Shown in pieces: positions 29,073 to 37,063 of a stretch of DNA of 64,000 nucleotides; the first letter of the stretch is position 1, and each line of letters opens with the position of its first letter. The stretch is taken from contig NZ_JALKIM010000001.1 of assembly GCF_023050945.1 (NCBI RefSeq), positions 62,001-126,000 on the forward strand. Reading direction: 5' to 3'. The stretch comes from Anaerobiospirillum sp. NML120448. GTDB lineage: Bacteria; Pseudomonadota; Gammaproteobacteria; Enterobacterales; Succinivibrionaceae. A program made the translations under genes and the position numbers. The notes beneath the pieces are model-generated. The model did no database searches and was not told where the DNA came from. It saw only the letters and a program-made list of their open reading frames with translations.

Positions 29073-29443
29073 TTAGCTTTAGTCTTTTCAAGATTACGTA
29101 GTAAGAGTTGTGATTTTAGGAAAACGCAACGCACTACCACTTATTAGACTAAGCTTTTAGTAATCTCCTTAAGTCCACCCCAGTATGCCTTAGCATACAA
29201 ACCAAACTTAAGGAACAAGAACAAGAATTACTAACCAAGGTCCCGTAAGACCTTAACATTCGTTTATCTCAAATACTCCCGTTGCTAGCTGTTTGCTTGG
29301 TGCTGAGATAGACTGCAGATTTTCCTTTTAGGAAGCCCAATAAGCGTAGCATACGCTTAACACAACCAAAAAGTCATCCTTATTCCAGGAGGCGCAAGCC
29401 TCCTGACATTACGAGGAAAGAACCCGCCACTGGCGGGTTTTTT
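29073..29443 (+). ncRNA. Structured RNA candidate downstream of hpf
   Basis: Seven consecutive hairpins in 370 bases with no ORF. H1 is at 29075-29155, with an inner GTAGT/ACTAC and GTTGTG/CGCAAC stem. H2 is at 29157-29234: 8 bp, then 9 bp, then 6 bp, all perfect. H3 is at 29237-29254 (AAGGTC/GACCTT). H4 is at 29265-29310 (TATCTCA/TGAGATA). H5 is at 29341-29359 (TAAGCGTA/TACGCTTA). H6 is at 29386-29405, 8 bp with a GCAA tetraloop. H7 is a Rho-independent terminator at 29421-29443. The GNRA loop and T-run indicate the plus strand. It could be an hpf 3' UTR or an independent RNA. No known family was recognised. Confidence 0.6.
29421..29443 (+). terminator. Rho-independent terminator after the hpf region
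   Basis: AACCCGCC-act-GGCGGGTT followed by T5. It is the only strong terminator between hpf and the MFS gene and ends the hairpin series described above. Confidence 0.9.
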
Positions 29444-29553
29444 CGTTTCATTAGCTAATGTTTTTGATAAATAAGACATTTTTCCCTAGCTAAATAATGA
29501 TTTTGCTGATAGTCTTAGCACCCAAATATTAAGTTCTCTGCGGTAGAGGCACT

Positions 29554-30720
29554 ATGAGTCAAACAGCTCGTTTATTGTTAGTAATTGGACTATTTTGGTT
29601 TACCCAATACGTTTATGTTCCTTATACCACTCCTTTTTTACTAGCTCAAAAAGTCAGTGCTGATTTTGTTGGCTTAGTTGTGGGATTTTATGGAGCTATT
29701 CCTTTTTTTACTCGCCTTTTTGTCGGCATCTTTTCCGATAAAATTGGCTATTACAAGCCTATGATTATTGTAGGGTGCGCCTCAGCAGCTGTAGCCTCAA
29801 TAATACGTCTTTACCTACCTACAGGCATGGGATTTTTAATTGCCAATATTATTTCTGGCTTTTCCTCATCCATGTGGATGTGCTTTATTCTGTTCCATAC
29901 CAAGACTTTAACTAAAGAAAATTTACAAAAGGGTATGGGCTATGTATTAGCAGCTTGTAATGGAGGCATTCTTTTAGGCTTCTTTGCCTCTGCTACCTTA
30001 TATGAACATTTTGGTATGTTCTTAATGTGTCTTTTATCGGTATCAGGAGGCACTATTTCTACCATTATTTCATTAAGCCTCAAAGAACCACCTAATAATA
30101 ATATCAATCCACCTAAAGTAAGTGAATTGTTGCATGTTGCCTATAACAAGCGCTTATGGTTCTTTTCTGTCATTGGCATGATCCAACAAGGTATCTTGAT
30201 GGGTACAGCCATGTCATTTTCTAATGAGGTAGCGCATAGTCTTGGAGCGTCAGCCTGGCAAATAGGTATTATGACCATGACTATGACAGCCTCATATACA
30301 GCCTCTAACTTGTTATCCTCAACTCATACTGCCATCAAAATTGGCCCAGGTATTTTAATGACCTTATCGCAAATTTGTATGGCTCTGTATTGCGTACTGA
30401 TGGTAACAGTAGATAGTGTTTACGCCCTGATTCCTATTCAAATACTATTAGGAACTACAGGCGGCTTTGTGTTCTCATGGTGTTCTGCTGAGGCATTAAG
30501 TCAAATAGAAAGCTACCGCCGCTCTACAGCCTTAGGCATATTCCAATCTATGTTTGCCATTGGCATGACGGCAGTACCTATTGTTGCAGGTTATTTATTT
30601 GCCCAAACCTCATCTCTTAATAGTGCCTTCTTTTTCCAAGCACTACTAGCCATCGCAGGCGCATTAGCTACGGCAATTTATTATGCTCGCCGTCGCCATC
30701 ACAAGCGCACTGCCAAATAG
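29554..30720 (+). CDS. MFS transporter (paralogue 1)
   Basis: Twelve-helix major facilitator of 388 residues. The A-like motif FSDKIGYYKPMII between helices 2 and 3, the hydrophobic pattern and the short cytosolic loop before helix 7 support this. The substrate is not evident. The product is closely related to the next gene product over its full length, for example the shared start LFWFxQYxYVPxTxPxLLxQKVxADFVGLxVGxYG. It ends in a basic tail ARRRHHKRTAK. It is the first of a tandem pair. Confidence 0.85.
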   Translation: MSQTARLLLVIGLFWFTQYVYVPYTTPFLLAQKVSADFVGLVVGFYGAIPFFTRLFVGIFSDKIGYYKPMIIVGCASAAVASIIRLYLPTGMGFLIANIISGFSSSMWMCFILFHTKTLTKENLQKGMGYVLAACNGGILLGFFASATLYEHFGMFLMCLLSVSGGTISTIISLSLKEPPNNNINPPKVSELLHVAYNKRLWFFSVIGMIQQGILMGTAMSFSNEVAHSLGASAWQIGIMTMTMTASYTASNLLSSTHTAIKIGPGILMTLSQICMALYCVLMVTVDSVYALIPIQILLGTTGGFVFSWCSAEALSQIESYRRSTALGIFQSMFAIGMTAVPIVAGYLFAQTSSLNSAFFFQALLAIAGALATAIYYARRRHHKRTAK

Positions 30721-30752
30721 GCGCATCGCTAAAGCTAAATAAGCAAAACTAA

Positions 30753-30778
30753 CTAAGAGCTCTTAATTGAGCTCTTAG
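30753..30778 (+). terminator. Hairpin after MFS paralogue 1
   Basis: Perfect 10-bp stem CTAAGAGCTC/GAGCTCTTAG with a six-base loop, 32 bases past the stop. The T tract is weak, so termination is only probable. The remaining spacer up to the second MFS gene contains an 11-base direct repeat GCGCCACTAGA at about 30890-30912. Confidence 0.55.
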
Positions 30779-31013
30779 CTTATTCATGCACTAGATTTAG
30801 GCATAGTGCTATCTTGCGCTCCAAAACAAGGCATGATGTTTTTTATCCCTCTACAACACACCAATCAAACTCAATAACTATTGGCGCAAAGCGCCACTAG
30901 AGCGCCACTAGAGTGCCCTTAGAACGCTCCCCCTACTTTTCCTTGCTTACTTGCTTTGCTCAATTATCTTTCTAGAATAAGGGAGTCTTGTTTTTGTAGT
31001 TGAGGACTTATTG

Positions 31014-32216
31014 ATGAACCAAACAAATAAGTTGCTGGTAATTATCGCTTTATTCTGGTTTGCCCAATACATTTATGTGCCAAATACAGCCCCATATTTA
31101 CTGTCGCAAAAAGTAACTGCTGATTTTGTAGGTTTAATTGTAGGTCTATATGGCGGCGTGCAAATGACTTTGCGCTTTCCTTTAGGTATTAGCGCCGATC
31201 TCTTAGGCCGACATAAGCTTATTATTATTATCGGCTGTTGTTTTTCTGGTGGAGCATCCATTATCCGTCTCTTAGAAAGCAATGGTATGGGCTTTTTAGT
31301 AGCTAATATTTGCTCAGGTGTTGCCTCCTCTTTATGGGTAAGCTTTATGTTGCTCTACACCAAATATATAAGACCTGAGCACATGCAAAAGCAAATCGGC
31401 TACCTCTTTGCAGCAAATAACTTTGGCATTATGCTGGCTTTTATTATGTCCGCTGTGTTTTTCCAATATTATGGCATGGACTTTTTATGTCTGTGCTCAG
31501 CCTTCTCAGGTGGAGCTGCGGTTTTACTTGCCTTAACTTTAAAAGAAAACGACCCTCAATATGCTCATTTAATGCCAGAGGAGAGCAACCATCAACGACC
31601 AGCGCTTATCGATCTTCTCAAAGTGGCTTTAAAAGGTCGTATATGGTTCTTTGCCTTCTTAGCCAGTATCCAGCAAGGTATTACCATGAGTACCATTATG
31701 TCCTTTTCTAATGAGGCGGCATTACGTATTGGAGGCACCTCGTTTGAGATGGGTATTATGACAGTAGTATTCATCTTAATGAATGTAGTCTCTAGTTACT
31801 ACTCAGGTAAACCTCCTTTTGACCGTATTTCCCAAGGCTTTTTAGTAAGCTCGGCTCTAGCTTTACTGGGTTTATATTGCTTCTTATCTGTAATGGTAGG
31901 AAATATTTACTTGCTCATAGTGATTCAAATTTTCTTGGGCTGGAGCTTTGGCTTTGTCTTCTCCATTGCTACTAGTGAGGCTATAGTAGGTATTGAAAAA
32001 TATCGACGCTCCTCAGCTATTGGCTTATTTCAAGCACTCTTTGCTTTTGGTATGACTGTAGTGCCAATCATTGCAGGACGCTTAATTCAAATCAATGATG
32101 GCGACCTAACCTCAGCCTTTTACTTCCAAGGTTATCTATGTCTAATAGGCGTGATAGCCACCATCTATTTCTACTATAAGCAACACCAAGCCAATCATCA
32201 CAAGAGCACAAACTAA
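31014..32216 (+). CDS. MFS transporter (paralogue 2)
   Basis: Twelve-helix major facilitator of 400 residues and a tandem paralogue of the preceding gene. The loop 2-3 motif reads SADLLGRHKLII, and the second half carries GWSFGFVFSIATSEAIVGIEKYRRSSAIGLFQALFAFG. The start is the ATG at 31014 with GAGGA seven bases upstream, not the adjacent TTG. The spacing of 290 bases and an intervening hairpin suggest separate control. No substrate can be inferred. Confidence 0.85.
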   Translation: MNQTNKLLVIIALFWFAQYIYVPNTAPYLLSQKVTADFVGLIVGLYGGVQMTLRFPLGISADLLGRHKLIIIIGCCFSGGASIIRLLESNGMGFLVANICSGVASSLWVSFMLLYTKYIRPEHMQKQIGYLFAANNFGIMLAFIMSAVFFQYYGMDFLCLCSAFSGGAAVLLALTLKENDPQYAHLMPEESNHQRPALIDLLKVALKGRIWFFAFLASIQQGITMSTIMSFSNEAALRIGGTSFEMGIMTVVFILMNVVSSYYSGKPPFDRISQGFLVSSALALLGLYCFLSVMVGNIYLLIVIQIFLGWSFGFVFSIATSEAIVGIEKYRRSSAIGLFQALFAFGMTVVPIIAGRLIQINDGDLTSAFYFQGYLCLIGVIATIYFYYKQHQANHHKSTN

Positions 32217-32673
32217 ACCTTATCCATAGTCTCAACTGCACCCCATCCATACTTGGCTCCTCATCATCCTAACTACTAGGAAAACAACTAGGCGGGCCAA
32301 GCTATGGATATACCACAGCAATTCCCACCACTGCCACAACTACCATATAGCCTTGCTTAACTTTTAAGCAATCTAATATTAAGGAGGGGCAGAGCATTAA
32401 GCCCAGCAGGCGCAGCAAGTTCAGTTGGCTCAGTTGGCGCAGGCGCAGCGGTGCGGGCGCTGGAGCAAGTGCGAATGCGGAACGCAGCGAAGCAGGCGCA
32501 GCGCAGCAGTGCTAGTGCGGGCGCAAAAGCGCAGCGAAGCAAGCAGGAGCGAGTGCGAGTGCTGGTATGGGGGTGAGTGTTGGTGCAGTAAATGAGCTGC
32601 GAGGGTGGGATTTGGTTTTGGGTGGCCCAAAAACAAAAAAATCAGCACGATGGCTGATTGTGATGGTTTATTT
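32217..32673. other. Non-coding region with GCGCAG-rich tract
   Basis: No credible gene. From about 32380 to 32600 the plus strand is an anomalous GC-rich, low-complexity tract built from GCGCAGC, GGCGCAG and GAGTGCGAG words, embedded in AT-rich DNA. Open frames of 60-75 codons exist on the minus strand but consist only of translated low-complexity sequence with no ribosome site. It lies directly downstream of the tRNA-Asn genes. Confidence 0.6.
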
Positions 32674-32749
32674 TGGCTCCTCCTACTGGACTTGAACCAG
32701 CGACATACGGATTAACAGTCCGCCGTTCTACCGACTGAACTAAGGAGGA
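32674..32749 (-). tRNA. tRNA-Asn (GTT), copy 1
   Basis: A 76-base gene including an encoded CCA. The acceptor arms are TCCTCCT and AGGAGGA, the anticodon loop is CTGTTAA, and the T arm contains GGTTCAAGTCC. The anticodon GTT gives asparagine. It is identical to the copy at 32780-32855. Confidence 0.97.
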
Positions 32750-32779
32750 ACTCCAAAATAGATTTTGCTTTTGTTTGTT

Positions 32780-32855
32780 TGGCTCCTCCTACTGGACTTG
32801 AACCAGCGACATACGGATTAACAGTCCGCCGTTCTACCGACTGAACTAAGGAGGA
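32780..32855 (-). tRNA. tRNA-Asn (GTT), copy 2
   Basis: Same 76-base sequence as copy 1, 30 bases away, on the same strand and upstream in the direction of transcription. The two are presumably processed from one precursor. Confidence 0.97.
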
Positions 32856-32975
32856 ACTTCATCAAACAAAATTTTGCTTTCACACTAGCGTTTGAAAGCG
32901 ATGCACATTTTACAAGGCAAGAGATGACCTGTCAACACTAAAACAAAACTTTTTTTAAATTTTTGTTAAAAGTTG

Positions 32976-33875
32976 TTATTTAGCCTGACTCTTAGCCAAA
33001 TAATTGTTGTTAATATTGAGGGAGCGATGACGTACTTGGACATTAAAACCTCGCTCATTAAATTTATCAGCCAAGCTTTGAGCAATAAATACTGAGCGGT
33101 GGCAACCACCAGTACAGCCAATTGAGACAGTAAGATAACTACGATTGCTAGATTCAATATCTCTTAGCCAATACATAATCATGTCATCAATTTGCTTGAT
33201 ATAAGTAAATACTGATGGATAGCGCTTGAAGAAGTCTTTTACAGGCTCGTCTAAACCTGTATAGGAGCGCAATTCTTTTTCCCAGTAAGGATTAGGCAAG
33301 AAGCGGGCATCAAAAACAAAATCAGCATCTTTGGCAATGCCATATTTAAAGCCAAAAGACTCAAAGACCATTACTAGATTTTTTTGAGGTGAGCCTAAAA
33401 TTGAGGTTACAACCTCATTAGATAAGTCATGTACTGATAAGTCTGAGGTATCGATACGTAAGTCAGCATAGCCACAGAGGCTGGAAAGTTTAGTACGCTC
33501 TAATACAATGGCCTCGGACAAGGAGAGGTGGTTCTTGGAAAGAGGATGCAAGCGTCTTGTTTCTGAGTAGCGCTTAATTAAGACTTGATCATCGGCATCG
33601 CAATAAATCACAGTTGAGTGAATCTTAGGATTATCTTTAATATTACCTATAAGATTACCCATGTAGCTTTCATCTTCAGGAATATTGCGAATATCGATTG
33701 ATACTGCCAACTTAGGATAACGTTGAGGAGCAATATCAGTAAGCTCAGGCAAGAACAGCACAGGCAAATTATCGATACAATAATAGCCCAAGTCCTCTAA
33801 AGCTCTTAAAGCAACTGTTTTACCAGAGCCTGAGCGACCAGAAATAATAACCAACTGAACTGTTGCCTTATCCAT
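32976..33875 (-). CDS. rapZ: RNase adapter protein RapZ
   Basis: P-loop protein that binds GlmZ sRNA and delivers it to RNase E, tuning glucosamine-6-phosphate synthase. The 299-residue product has Walker A GRSGSGKT at residues 13-20, the following LRALEDLGYYCIDNLP, the DARFLPNPYWEKELRSYTGLD segment and the C-terminal TVSIGCTGGCHRSVFIAQSLADKF that forms the RNA and metabolite-binding domain. About 15 residues longer than E. coli RapZ. ptsN lies 78 bases upstream. The usual npr gene after rapZ is missing. Confidence 0.96.
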   Translation of the reverse strand: MDKATVQLVIISGRSGSGKTVALRALEDLGYYCIDNLPVLFLPELTDIAPQRYPKLAVSIDIRNIPEDESYMGNLIGNIKDNPKIHSTVIYCDADDQVLIKRYSETRRLHPLSKNHLSLSEAIVLERTKLSSLCGYADLRIDTSDLSVHDLSNEVVTSILGSPQKNLVMVFESFGFKYGIAKDADFVFDARFLPNPYWEKELRSYTGLDEPVKDFFKRYPSVFTYIKQIDDMIMYWLRDIESSNRSYLTVSIGCTGGCHRSVFIAQSLADKFNERGFNVQVRHRSLNINNNYLAKSQAK

Positions 33876-33953
33876 AGAACAAGCTACCTTTACTAAAACT
33901 GTTGGATATTAAGTATAAAACAATCTTACTCTGTTTGTATTAAGCATTGACTT

Positions 33954-34514
33954 TTAACTATTAATTGCATCGTTAATGAACTGCATAATGCTATTAGTAG
34001 CAGGAGAGGCACTACTTTTAACAGGTGAGCTCTTAAACTCTTGGCTTAATAAGGCATCAAGCTTTTGCAAAATTAAGATTAACTTACTATTATCCTGCCA
34101 CACACGACGTATAGAGTTAGCCAGCTCAGTATTGTCTAACTCTTTACTAACAAAACGCAGCATTTGCTCCACATAGTCGTAGTCATCTTTAGGGGAAATG
34201 AAAAAGGCCAAAGCCACATCAACTCCCATATAGTCAGTATCTACAGTGTTATAAGGCACTTCCTTATTGATAATAGTTAAAACAGCTAAAGACTGCTCAA
34301 GACCTGGCACTAAAGCATGAGGAATACCAATACCTTTAGCACAAACGGTAGAGCCCATAGACTCACGTTCATTAAGCGCTTGTAGTAATACTTCCTCTTT
34401 GATATCAGTAATAGCTGATACCAAGGTACAAATTTCCTCAAACAGTCTTTTCTTGCTAAAACATGTTAAAGGAGATAATAGATAAGTCTGAGGAAGAATC
34501 TTAAACTGAGCCAT
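33954..34514 (-). CDS. ptsN: Nitrogen-PTS EIIA component PtsN
   Basis: EIIA(Ntr), a phosphoryl-acceptor regulatory protein that influences potassium transport and other processes according to its phosphorylation state. The 186-residue product has the PTS EIIA type-2 fold with the active-site histidine in GIGIPHALVPGL near residue 78 and the helical ALNERESMGSTV before it. The C terminus is about 20 residues longer than E. coli PtsN. With rapZ it forms a two-gene unit separated from rpoN-hpf and inverted relative to it. Confidence 0.93.
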   Translation of the reverse strand: MAQFKILPQTYLLSPLTCFSKKRLFEEICTLVSAITDIKEEVLLQALNERESMGSTVCAKGIGIPHALVPGLEQSLAVLTIINKEVPYNTVDTDYMGVDVALAFFISPKDDYDYVEQMLRFVSKELDNTELANSIRRVWQDNSKLILILQKLDALLSQEFKSSPVKSSASPATNSIMQFINDAINS

Positions 34515-34740
34515 AATGAACTACTTAAAATATCTATTTACTTTTAATCTTAAGCTTTCCAGTAAAAAAAGCTATTTTCTGATACTATAAAAAACCCTAA
34601 AGATCTCTTAAGAGCTTTATTATAAGCTCTGGAAAATGCAAGATGGGGTCTTCTTAATACCTGCAATATATTTTGGCCAAGGTTTCATATCAAGATCAGA
34701 GGAGCAAACCACAAGTTATTACCTTGGGTTTGGCAAAAAT

Positions 34741-35763
34741 ATGTCTTTATCTAAGCTCTATGAAAAATATTGTTCTGACAAAGTTCTAGGCAGCTTAACT
34801 AGCCTTAAAGATCTTAATCATTTAATTGATAATTATCTTAATGATCCCCAATGGCCTCAAGAGCTGCATAGTAGTAGTAGTGACGACTTAGTGTGTTGTT
34901 TTGAAGCATTAGACTCTGATAAGAGCCAACAAAACTTACAGCACTTTATCTCTTTGAGAATACTATACTACATTGTAGGCCCCGTCTTGGCAGATGCTTT
35001 ATTGGCTAAGGTGTCAGCTCAAGAGCTCCTTGGTTCATGGAAAGATAAGCTTAATCTAACCGCACCAAACGATCTGGTGTTAGATGGCTTTGAAAGTAGC
35101 AAAGTTCTTAACAATATCATTGCTTTAGCTACCTTAAAACTTACAGGCACTATTTGCCTCTCTCAAAAAAGCTATCATAGCGCTTTAGATCTTGAGGTTA
35201 ATACCCTTAGTTTTAGCATGTTACAAAAATGCTCCATTAACAAGTTTATCGCTTTGGTGGACGAGCCTAGCAAAGAACAACCTCAATCAAGCTATAAGCA
35301 GCTAGAGCGCAGCTTTAAACAAGTTAAGCTGCAAAAAGGTGTGCTCTTTTTAAAATCTAACTGCAAGATTTTCTATGATGCTCAAGGCAACAGGTTGGTT
35401 AACCAAAGACCACACTACCTAAGCCACAATGCAGGCTATAGCACTCTGACCTTAGCCGATGCCATTAACAAATACAAATGTGAGTTACTAAAGCTTAACC
35501 TTAACGATTTAAGCTCACAACAACTGTTGTTAACTACAACCCATAAGGCCATTAAAAAGCATACTAAAGAGCTCTTGATCTTAATTAATGAACCTTTTAC
35601 AGATCACTTTAATCTTTCTAATTTTAGCGTGGATGAGCTATTTAAACCTTGTACAAGCATGGTTACTCTCATCAAGAGCATGGCTCAACATAATCCTCAA
35701 TTTAAGCCTGTAGTGCAGTTTGACTCCCATAGGCCAAATGAGCTTGCTCTTATCTTTTGTTAA
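34741..35763 (+). CDS. Uncharacterised protein
   Basis: I do not recognise this gene. The product is about 340 residues if the ATG at 34741 (MSLSKLYEKY) is used, or 375 from the ATG at 34636; neither has a strong ribosome site. It is Leu/Ser/Lys-rich, without a signal peptide or membrane helix, and rich in predicted alpha and beta mixture. Features visible are a run of serines (HSSSSDD), LALVDEPSKE-like and IFYDAQGNRLVNQRPHYLSHN segments. It lies just upstream of a TupA-like gene with 20 bases between them and presumably shares its transcript, hinting at a surface-glycan role, which is only a guess. Confidence 0.6.
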   Translation: MSLSKLYEKYCSDKVLGSLTSLKDLNHLIDNYLNDPQWPQELHSSSSDDLVCCFEALDSDKSQQNLQHFISLRILYYIVGPVLADALLAKVSAQELLGSWKDKLNLTAPNDLVLDGFESSKVLNNIIALATLKLTGTICLSQKSYHSALDLEVNTLSFSMLQKCSINKFIALVDEPSKEQPQSSYKQLERSFKQVKLQKGVLFLKSNCKIFYDAQGNRLVNQRPHYLSHNAGYSTLTLADAINKYKCELLKLNLNDLSSQQLLLTTTHKAIKKHTKELLILINEPFTDHFNLSNFSVDELFKPCTSMVTLIKSMAQHNPQFKPVVQFDSHRPNELALIFC

Positions 35764-35783
35764 ATATTATTTATTTTTTTACT

Positions 35784-36995
35784 ATGAATCTTAATCTTTC
35801 AATGCTTGAGAACAATAGTCTTGATGCTCAAGCTTTAGCCCAAATCGTAAGAACCAGCCCTTATTTTGATGAGCAGTGGTATTTAGAGCAATATCCAGAA
35901 ATTGAATACCATGAAGATGGTAATCCTGATGCTGCCTATCACTATGCTAACTATGGCTATAAAGAGCAACGTTTGCCAAGCGTGCTTTTTGATGGCAACA
36001 AATACAGCCAATATCATAATTTAAAGGACATCAATCCTTTATTACACTACATTGCCCAAGGCTGTCCTGGTGACTACCGTGCTCATAATTTAGAGCAAGG
36101 CTTGTTAGTGAAATTAAATGAAGGTGGCAACCTTACTAATAGCCAAAAAGCTTTATTACTTGAAGGTGGCTATAAGACTACTACTAACAAAGACTTAGAT
36201 TTAGCAGCTACCCCTGCTACTTTGTCCGAAAAGTTTTATTTCTTGCGTGCTTTCCATTTAAATCTATGGGACAAGCACACTCCTTTATTTGATTTAAGAA
36301 CTTTAAGCTCAACCTTACAAAACAACTATGGTTTTTCTCAAGAGCAGGCCCCAACTCCAGTAGCTTTGTTTGATAGTGCATCTGAGTTAACTCAAGAGCA
36401 ATGGGATAAGCTACCAAACGCTTTTTACTTCTTATTTAATGGCCTAACTGCTACTACTATTAGCGTTAGCGATAAGCGTAAGGTCAAACTTAGTGAAGTT
36501 CATACTGTACTTGAGAATGTACAAAAGCAGTGTCAGAGCAATCTCTCTGAGCGTTTAACTGCCCAGGCTCAAGCTAAATTTGTGATTGGCTGTTTTGCTT
36601 TAACCAAAGCAGATCAAGAGCCAAGCCTTGAGTTCAATGTCTTATGCACCAACGGCCAAGCCTCAACTATCTTAGTTTCTGGTGCTAACCGTGCATTAAA
36701 TCTTTATGACCGTGACTTTAACTTATTAGGTTGCAGTTTAGCCAATGACTCCCAAGGCGCTCGCCCTGCTTTAGAGCAAGTAGAGAAGCCTAAGTGCTAT
36801 GAGCAAATGTTAGAGCTTGCTAATAAACTAGCTGCTAATGTACCTTGCTTAGCTGTGCGCTTTAAGGTCTTTAAAGATAGATTCTTCTGCCAAGAAGTTA
36901 GACCAGATCTTTACAATGGTAATTTCTTACTTACTAATGATTTTGATTTACGCTTAGGCGTTGCCTTCAATATTAACTACTTATTCAAGTCATAA
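35784..36995 (+). CDS. TupA-like ATP-grasp protein with glycan-associated repeats
   Basis: The 403-residue protein has two parts. Residues about 25-105 carry the FDxxWYLxxYP...HYxxxGxxExRxPSxxFD...YxxxxPLxHY pattern common at the ends of capsule and O-antigen glycosyltransferases. Residues about 140-400 follow the TupA-like ATP-grasp order: LPNAFYFLFNGLT, SDKRKVKLSEV, LNLYDRDFNLLGC and EQMLELANKLAANVPCLAVRFKVF. The glycine-rich ATP loop (normally LKxTHGSG) is degenerate (LFNGLT), so activity is doubtful. I start at the ATG at 35784; no clear Shine-Dalgarno is visible. The assignment is from motif order, without a profile search. Confidence 0.6.
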   Translation: MNLNLSMLENNSLDAQALAQIVRTSPYFDEQWYLEQYPEIEYHEDGNPDAAYHYANYGYKEQRLPSVLFDGNKYSQYHNLKDINPLLHYIAQGCPGDYRAHNLEQGLLVKLNEGGNLTNSQKALLLEGGYKTTTNKDLDLAATPATLSEKFYFLRAFHLNLWDKHTPLFDLRTLSSTLQNNYGFSQEQAPTPVALFDSASELTQEQWDKLPNAFYFLFNGLTATTISVSDKRKVKLSEVHTVLENVQKQCQSNLSERLTAQAQAKFVIGCFALTKADQEPSLEFNVLCTNGQASTILVSGANRALNLYDRDFNLLGCSLANDSQGARPALEQVEKPKCYEQMLELANKLAANVPCLAVRFKVFKDRFFCQEVRPDLYNGNFLLTNDFDLRLGVAFNINYLFKS

Positions 36996-37021
36996 GAGTT
37001 ATTATTGATCCCCTCATTACC

Positions 37022-37060
37022 AAACAACCCTAAAGAAACAATTCTTTAGGGTTGTTTTTT
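37022..37060. terminator. Bidirectional terminator between TupA-like gene and rpoH
   Basis: AAACAACCCTAAAGAA pairs with TTCTTTAGGGTTGTTT, flanked by T6 on the plus side. It lies between convergent genes. Confidence 0.88.
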
Positions 37061-37063
37061 ACA

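Noticed and set aside
28460-29443. 6S RNA, tmRNA, RNase P or SRP RNA near hpf
   Set aside because: None of the conserved landmarks (tmRNA 3' CCA and tag, RNase P P4 motifs, 4.5S apical loop, 6S central bulge ends) could be found, so no named RNA is assigned.
29075-29443. CsrB/CsrC-type regulatory RNA
   Set aside because: About five GGA triplets occur, but most lie in stems or unpaired linkers and not in hairpin loops, so the CsrA-sponge pattern is not met.
32357-32648. Two minus-strand ORFs of 61 and 72 codons in the GCGCAG tract
   Set aside because: They are the translation of low-complexity DNA, rich in Ala/Leu/Cys/His, with no ribosome site or family match.
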